Shown: piece after piece, positions 4,879 through 7,969 of the stretch | Numbering within the stretch: the first letter of the stretch is position 1 | Layout of the letters: the number at the start of each line of letters is the position of its first letter | Assembly (NCBI GenBank): GCA_946541285.1 | Contig: CAMNJG010000056.1 | Span: 1 to 7,969 of the forward strand | Reading direction: 5' to 3' | DNA from: an uncultured Clostridia bacterium | GTDB taxonomy: Bacteria; Bacillota; Clostridia; Peptostreptococcales; Anaerovoracaceae | Length of the DNA: 7,969 bases | Notes under the pieces: model-generated | The model's input: only the letters and a program-made list of their open reading frames with translations | The model's database searches: none | What the model was told of the DNA's origin: nothing | Translations under genes and position numbers: made by a program

Positions 4879-6986
4879 GACTGATCAGTTGTCATATCGA
4901 GAACTTTGGGAAACTGCATGAGCTGGATATCGATTTCGATCCCGGTGAAAGTGTGATTTTTGAGGAGAACGGATGGGGCAAAAGTACCCTGGCGGCATTT
5001 ATCCGGATCATGTTCTACGGCTTTGAAAACGAAGGCAAACGGGACGGGAACGTGAATGAACGCGCGCGGTATACGCCCTGGCAGAAGGGGGTATACGGAG
5101 GCAGGATCGTTTTTGAGGCAGGCGGACAGATCTGCCGGCTGGAGCGTACCTTTGACCCGAAAAAGTCCTCCTCGGATACCTGCGATCTCTATGACCATGA
5201 AACCAATCTGCGGCAGAAGATCTCAGAAGATCAGATTCCAGGCGGAACCTACGGGGCGTTTTTTTTCGGGATTGACAGCAGTTCGTTCCGGAAAACCGTT
5301 TTTATCGGACAGAAAGAGTGTGCGGCGACAGAGATTACATCGGAAATCAGCGCCAGGATCGGCCGTGTTTCCGATCAGACCGCGGATATGGGAAATTATG
5401 AAACCGTCCGCTCGAATCTGGAAAAAGAACTGAATTATCTGACTCCCAGAAGAAAAACAGGGCAGATCAGCCGACTGAAGATGGAAGTGGCGGAACTGGG
5501 AGAAACCGTACGGAACAGGTCGGCCCTGCAGAAACAGCTGCGGCAGATCGAAGAGCAGATCCGCGGGCTGCGGAGTGACCGGAAATCCCGGATGGACGAG
5601 CAGAAAAATATCAGTGAGCAGGTGGAACAGTTTGACCAGGACCGGGAAATCCGGCTCCAGGCAGAACAGTATAAAAATCTGCTGGAAGCGGAGGAGGAAG
5701 CCGGGGAACAGCTGTCCCGGGAACAGAGCGGGATTTCAGGAAAACCCCCGACGCTCCGGGAGATTGATGAGTGGCTGGGAGGTATCCGGAAAAGCAAAAT
5801 GGTCCGGGGGTCACTCAAATCCCGCAGGGAGCAGGCCGAACTGCTGAATATGATGTCTGCGTCCGGTAACGCGGCAGAGGAACGGACCTCCAGGATCTTT
5901 CTGGTGACCGGGATTCTGATGCTGCTGGCAGGGATTGCGCTGATCCTGACCGGTTACCGGCTTCCGGGAGCGCTTCTGTCCGGGGGAGGGATCGTTGCCG
6001 CGGTGATCTGGTGTTTCCAGAAATACCGGGACAGGCGACATTCGTCGGAATCCCTGGTGGAAGTTGACGCGTTTAAAGCCGCGCAGTCCAAATACCGGAC
6101 AATCCTTCAGGAAATTGAAGAGGATGAGAGGGAAGCAGAGGAAACGGAAATACAGGCGCGGAGTTTTCTGGCGTCCTGTGGCATGCCGGTTGATCCGGCC
6201 CCGGTGGGCGATCCGGAACTGGCCCTGCAGGAACTCCGGTACAAAGTGGTCAATCTGCAGTTATCCTGGCAGGAGTATCAGCGGCGTAAAAAAGAGCGGA
6301 CCTCTTTTGAGCGGGAGCATGACTGTCGCGCGCTTCAGGATTTCCTGAAACGCGAGCTGAATGACGGCAATACGTCCGTGAATCCTTTTTCGCTGCGTTC
6401 TCTTTCCGCTGCCAGGAATCAGCTTCAGACGGAGATGGATGATCTCACCAGCCGGCTTTATGAGCTTGAGAACCAGGCTGAGGCGATGGCGCGGAAACTG
6501 GAAGAGATGGAGCTGGCGGAAGCGGAATTCGCGGAAAAACAGCAGAAGATCCGTGAACTGCAGCACCGGTATGATGTCATCAGCAGGACAAAGGAGTATC
6601 TGGAACAGGCCAAAGTGAATTTTTCCGCGCATTACATGGAACCGGTCCGGAGCGCGTTTGACCGCTATTACCGGATGATTTCGGAAGAAGAAAACCGGAT
6701 TTATGAGCTGGACGCGGATTTCAGAATCCGGGTCAGGGAACAGGGTGGTCTGCACGATACGCAGCTGCTGAGTGAAGGATATCAGGATCTGATCGGTCTG
6801 TGCCGCAGGATGGCGATGATTGACGCGATGTATCAGAAGGAAAAACCGTTCCTGATCTTCGATGACCCTTTCACGCATCTGGATGACCGCAGGCTGGCCG
6901 GCGCGCTGCGTTTTCTGGACCGGATCGCGGAAGAGTACCAGGTTCTCTACTTCTCCTGCAGTGAGGCGCGGATCCCGAGAGGGTAG
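4875..6986 (+). CDS. Rad50/SbcC-family ATPase (YhaN-like) with a membrane-type hairpin in the coiled coil
   Basis: This 703-residue protein has the split ABC-ATPase layout of SMC/Rad50 proteins. The N-terminal lobe has MRLISCHIENFGKL, a P-loop EENGWGKST (30-38, Lys36) and a Q-loop FIGQ (143-146). Long charged coiled-coil regions lie at about 200-330 and 400-585. The C-terminal lobe has the signature LLSEGYQD (631-638), Walker B PFLIFDDP (658-665) and a D-loop HLDD (668-671). In the middle are two hydrophobic stretches (about 340-360 and 364-381) ending in basic residues, which look like a transmembrane hairpin; there is no CxxC zinc hook. As I recall, B. subtilis YhaN is much longer (about 960 residues) and also has a hydrophobic centre. 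The first P-loop glycine is Glu30 and the usual Walker B glutamate is Asp664. It should work with the nuclease encoded just upstream, probably at the membrane (inference). Confidence 0.92.
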   Translation: MRLISCHIENFGKLHELDIDFDPGESVIFEENGWGKSTLAAFIRIMFYGFENEGKRDGNVNERARYTPWQKGVYGGRIVFEAGGQICRLERTFDPKKSSSDTCDLYDHETNLRQKISEDQIPGGTYGAFFFGIDSSSFRKTVFIGQKECAATEITSEISARIGRVSDQTADMGNYETVRSNLEKELNYLTPRRKTGQISRLKMEVAELGETVRNRSALQKQLRQIEEQIRGLRSDRKSRMDEQKNISEQVEQFDQDREIRLQAEQYKNLLEAEEEAGEQLSREQSGISGKPPTLREIDEWLGGIRKSKMVRGSLKSRREQAELLNMMSASGNAAEERTSRIFLVTGILMLLAGIALILTGYRLPGALLSGGGIVAAVIWCFQKYRDRRHSSESLVEVDAFKAAQSKYRTILQEIEEDEREAEETEIQARSFLASCGMPVDPAPVGDPELALQELRYKVVNLQLSWQEYQRRKKERTSFEREHDCRALQDFLKRELNDGNTSVNPFSLRSLSAARNQLQTEMDDLTSRLYELENQAEAMARKLEEMELAEAEFAEKQQKIRELQHRYDVISRTKEYLEQAKVNFSAHYMEPVRSAFDRYYRMISEEENRIYELDADFRIRVREQGGLHDTQLLSEGYQDLIGLCRRMAMIDAMYQKEKPFLIFDDPFTHLDDRRLAGALRFLDRIAEEYQVLYFSCSEARIPRG

Positions 6987-7032
6987 CGAAGCAGAGCTTT
7001 GGGAGTCCGCTTATTGAAAATATTACAGTATT

Positions 7033-7053
7033 TTCCGGCTCCGGCAGCCGGAA
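7033..7053 (+). other. Perfect 8-base-pair hairpin between the ATPase and NUDIX genes
   Basis: TTCCGGCT (7033-7040) pairs perfectly with AGCCGGAA (7046-7053) around a 5-base loop. No T run follows on either strand, so it is not a typical intrinsic terminator. In a polycistronic message it could stabilise the upstream 3' end or affect translation of the NUDIX gene, whose start is 25 bases further on. I see no convincing promoter in this 92-base gap. Confidence 0.5.
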
Positions 7054-7078
7054 TGGAAAGGAACAACAGGATTGAACA

Positions 7079-7582
7079 ATGGAAATATGGGATATTTATG
7101 ACAGCGACAAAAAACGGACCGGACGGACCATGCGCAGAGATGACTGGAATATGCAGCCGGGGGAATATCATCTGACGGTCCTGGGAGTGATCTGCAGACA
7201 GGACGGCCGGTACCTGATTACCCAGAGAAAACTGGACAAACCATGGGCTCCCGGCAGCTGGGAAATTCCCGGCGGCGGTGTCAATGCCGGAGAATCTTCA
7301 GAAGAAGCGATCGTACGGGAACTGAAGGAGGAAACCGGCCTGGATGTATCTGCCGCGGAAGGCGGCCTGGCGATGACGTATCAGCGTGAAAATCCGGAAG
7401 AGAAAAACAATTATTTTGTGGACGTTTATCGTTTTACGATGGATTTTGACGAATCCGATGTTGCCGTTCAGGAAGAGGAAGTGGAGGGCTTCGCAATCGT
7501 GGACATCCAGGAGATCAGAAAACTGGCGGAGCAGGGGAAATTCCTGCATTTTGAGAGTATCCGGAAGGTATTCGATCTGTAA
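7079..7582 (+). CDS. NUDIX hydrolase
   Basis: The 167-residue protein has a perfect NUDIX box, G-x5-E-x7-REL-x-EE-x-G-L, at residues 66-88 (Gly66, Glu72, Arg80, Glu81, Glu84, Glu85), which binds the metal and cleaves X-linked nucleoside diphosphates or related pyrophosphates. The N-terminus MEIWDIYD...TGRTM followed by GEYHL is seen in a NUDIX group related to isopentenyl-diphosphate isomerase and is common in Clostridia. I cannot identify the substrate. There is no signal peptide or membrane segment. The start is the first in-frame ATG after an in-frame TGA at 7073, preceded by a weak AGG at 7068-7070. It is 92 bases after the ATPase with no visible promoter, so it may be co-transcribed with the repair pair, which would fit a nucleotide-pool cleaning role (inference only). 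Confidence 0.93.
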   Translation: MEIWDIYDSDKKRTGRTMRRDDWNMQPGEYHLTVLGVICRQDGRYLITQRKLDKPWAPGSWEIPGGGVNAGESSEEAIVRELKEETGLDVSAAEGGLAMTYQRENPEEKNNYFVDVYRFTMDFDESDVAVQEEEVEGFAIVDIQEIRKLAEQGKFLHFESIRKVFDL

Positions 7583-7600
7583 GGGCACAGAGATATCCGG

Positions 7601-7630
7601 GACAGGACGGAACGGATTTCCTGTCGTTTT
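7601..7630 (+). terminator. Probable weak intrinsic terminator after the NUDIX gene
   Basis: GACAGGA (7601-7607) pairs perfectly with TCCTGTC (7619-7625) around an 11-base loop, followed by GTTTTC and a T-rich stretch. The stem is short, the loop large and the T run interrupted, so termination may be partial. It lies 18 bases after the stop codon. Confidence 0.5.
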
Positions 7631-7752
7631 CTGTTCCTGCTCTTTCCGGGAGAAAGGTTACCGATTTTCCTTTTTGTGATATTCCTTTCTGAAAATTGTG
7701 GAAATTTTTTGGTTTGTTGATATATTTTTGTGCAAAACAATAAAGAAAAATA

Positions 7753-7781
7753 TTGCAATTACAGAGTTATAAAATTATAAT
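7753..7781 (+). promoter_or_regulatory. Strong sigma-A-type promoter in the AT-rich tail
   Basis: TTGCAA (7753-7758, 4 of 6) and a perfect TATAAT (7776-7781) are separated by exactly 17 bases, in a strongly AT-rich context. Transcription would start near 7788 and run out of the window, with a leader of 180 bases or more. Confidence 0.65.
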
Positions 7782-7785
7782 GATA

Positions 7786-7800
7786 ATATCTTGGTGATAT
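7786..7800. promoter_or_regulatory. Inverted repeat at the predicted transcription start
   Basis: ATATC (7786-7790) and GATAT (7796-7800) form a perfect inverted repeat with a 5-base centre. It covers the position where transcription from the 7753-7781 promoter should begin, as a repressor operator might. The arms are short and AT-rich, so chance is a real alternative. Confidence 0.25.
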
Positions 7801-7807
7801 GGTCATA

Positions 7808-7903
7808 ATGGAATATATTTTTCACAAAGCCAGTAATCTGAGAAAACCGTACGATCTATTTTTTTCAGTACAATTTTCCCGTTTGACCACTGGCACGTTT
7901 TAA
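7808..7903 (+). CDS. Possible 31-residue leader or small ORF
   Basis: ATG at 7808 opens a 31-codon frame ending in TAA at 7901-7903. GGTGA (7793-7797), a match to part of the anti-Shine-Dalgarno complement, lies 10 bases before it. The frame begins about 20 bases after the predicted start of the strong promoter at 7753-7781. The peptide begins MEYIFHKASNLRKPYD and ends in FSRLTTGTF; it is basic and mixed in character, with no signal or membrane segment and no family I recognise. A hairpin (7829-7834 with 7889-7894) is embedded in it. It could be a regulatory leader peptide, a small protein, or chance. Confidence 0.22.
   Translation: MEYIFHKASNLRKPYDLFFSVQFSRLTTGTF
7829..7901 (+). other. Nested hairpin in the leader of the downstream transcript
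   Basis: Outer arms GCCAGT (7829-7834) and ACTGGC (7889-7894) are perfectly complementary. Inside, CTGAGAAAA (7838-7846) pairs with TTTTTTCAG (7860-7868) over 9 base pairs with one G-U. ACG and four Ts (7898-7901) follow the outer stem. The inner stem is AT-rich and weak. It could be a leader structure or attenuator for the gene beyond the window. Confidence 0.3.
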
Positions 7904-7969
7904 GGAAGTGTGCACAAATAACCTTTACAGTTTGCGCCGAATATTTTTTCGAGTGCGAGGAAAAAAACG

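Larger units (their letters stand above)
7583..7969. other. AT-rich intergenic region with no clear gene, probable regulatory region of a downstream gene
   Basis: These 387 bases carry no recognisable protein gene on either strand. The first 45 bases hold the NUDIX terminator. From about 7675 the composition becomes very AT-rich (11 G/C in bases 7741-7800). It contains a strong promoter, an inverted repeat, a possible 31-codon ORF and hairpin potential, listed separately. GAGG at 7957-7960 followed by an A-rich run at the edge resembles a ribosome binding site for a gene starting just past 7969 (inference). Confidence 0.6.

Noticed and set aside
7014..7042. Promoter for the NUDIX gene using TTGAAA at 7014-7019
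   Set aside because: At 16-18 bases spacing the sequence is CCGGCTCC-like, so no -10 element is present.
7883..7911. Second promoter TTGACC in the AT-rich tail
   Set aside because: The hexamer 17 bases downstream is AAGTGT, with no resemblance to a -10.

Overview
The window looks like a piece of a Clostridia-type (Bacillota) chromosome, perhaps Lachnospiraceae or a relative. This is inferred from strong Shine-Dalgarno sites, sigma-A-like promoters, tight co-directional genes with ATGA overlaps, a clostridial-type YhaO/YhaN (SbcD/SbcC-like) pair, and a short 'archaeal/Thermotoga-type' S-adenosylhomocysteinase. All seven recognisable genes lie on the + strand. I see no RNA gene, insertion sequence, CRISPR array or phage gene.

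Region 1 (1-1321) is AT-richer. It holds the C-terminal part of an AMP-forming acyl-CoA/acyl-carrier ligase, overlapped by 4 bases by an Sfp-type 4'-phosphopantetheinyl transferase. Together they look like the downstream end of an operon that loads and activates a carrier protein; the rest lies upstream of the window. Region 2 (1345-2094) is a GC-richer alpha/beta hydrolase only 23 bases further on, so base composition jumps sharply at about 1321-1345.

Region 3 (2095-3591) is a self-contained transcription unit: a good promoter, a leader with a long compound hairpin ending in six Ts, the S-adenosylhomocysteinase gene, and a clear intrinsic terminator. Because the terminator-like hairpin lies between promoter and gene, it could be an attenuator. 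It resembles no SAM or SAH riboswitch I recognise and is the best candidate here for something undescribed.

Region 4 (about 3644-7625) has a weaker promoter, then the Mre11/SbcD-like nuclease and the Rad50/SbcC-like ATPase joined by an ATGA overlap, then a NUDIX hydrolase and a weak terminator. The nuclease and ATPase should form one DNA-end-processing complex. The ATPase has two hydrophobic helices at the middle of its coiled coil and no CxxC zinc hook.

Region 5 (about 7630-7969) is very AT-rich. It holds a consensus-like promoter, an inverted repeat near the predicted transcription start, a possible 31-codon leader ORF with a Shine-Dalgarno-like GGTGA, hairpin potential, and a ribosome-binding-site-like GAGG at the very edge. 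It is probably the regulatory region of a gene that starts just beyond the window.
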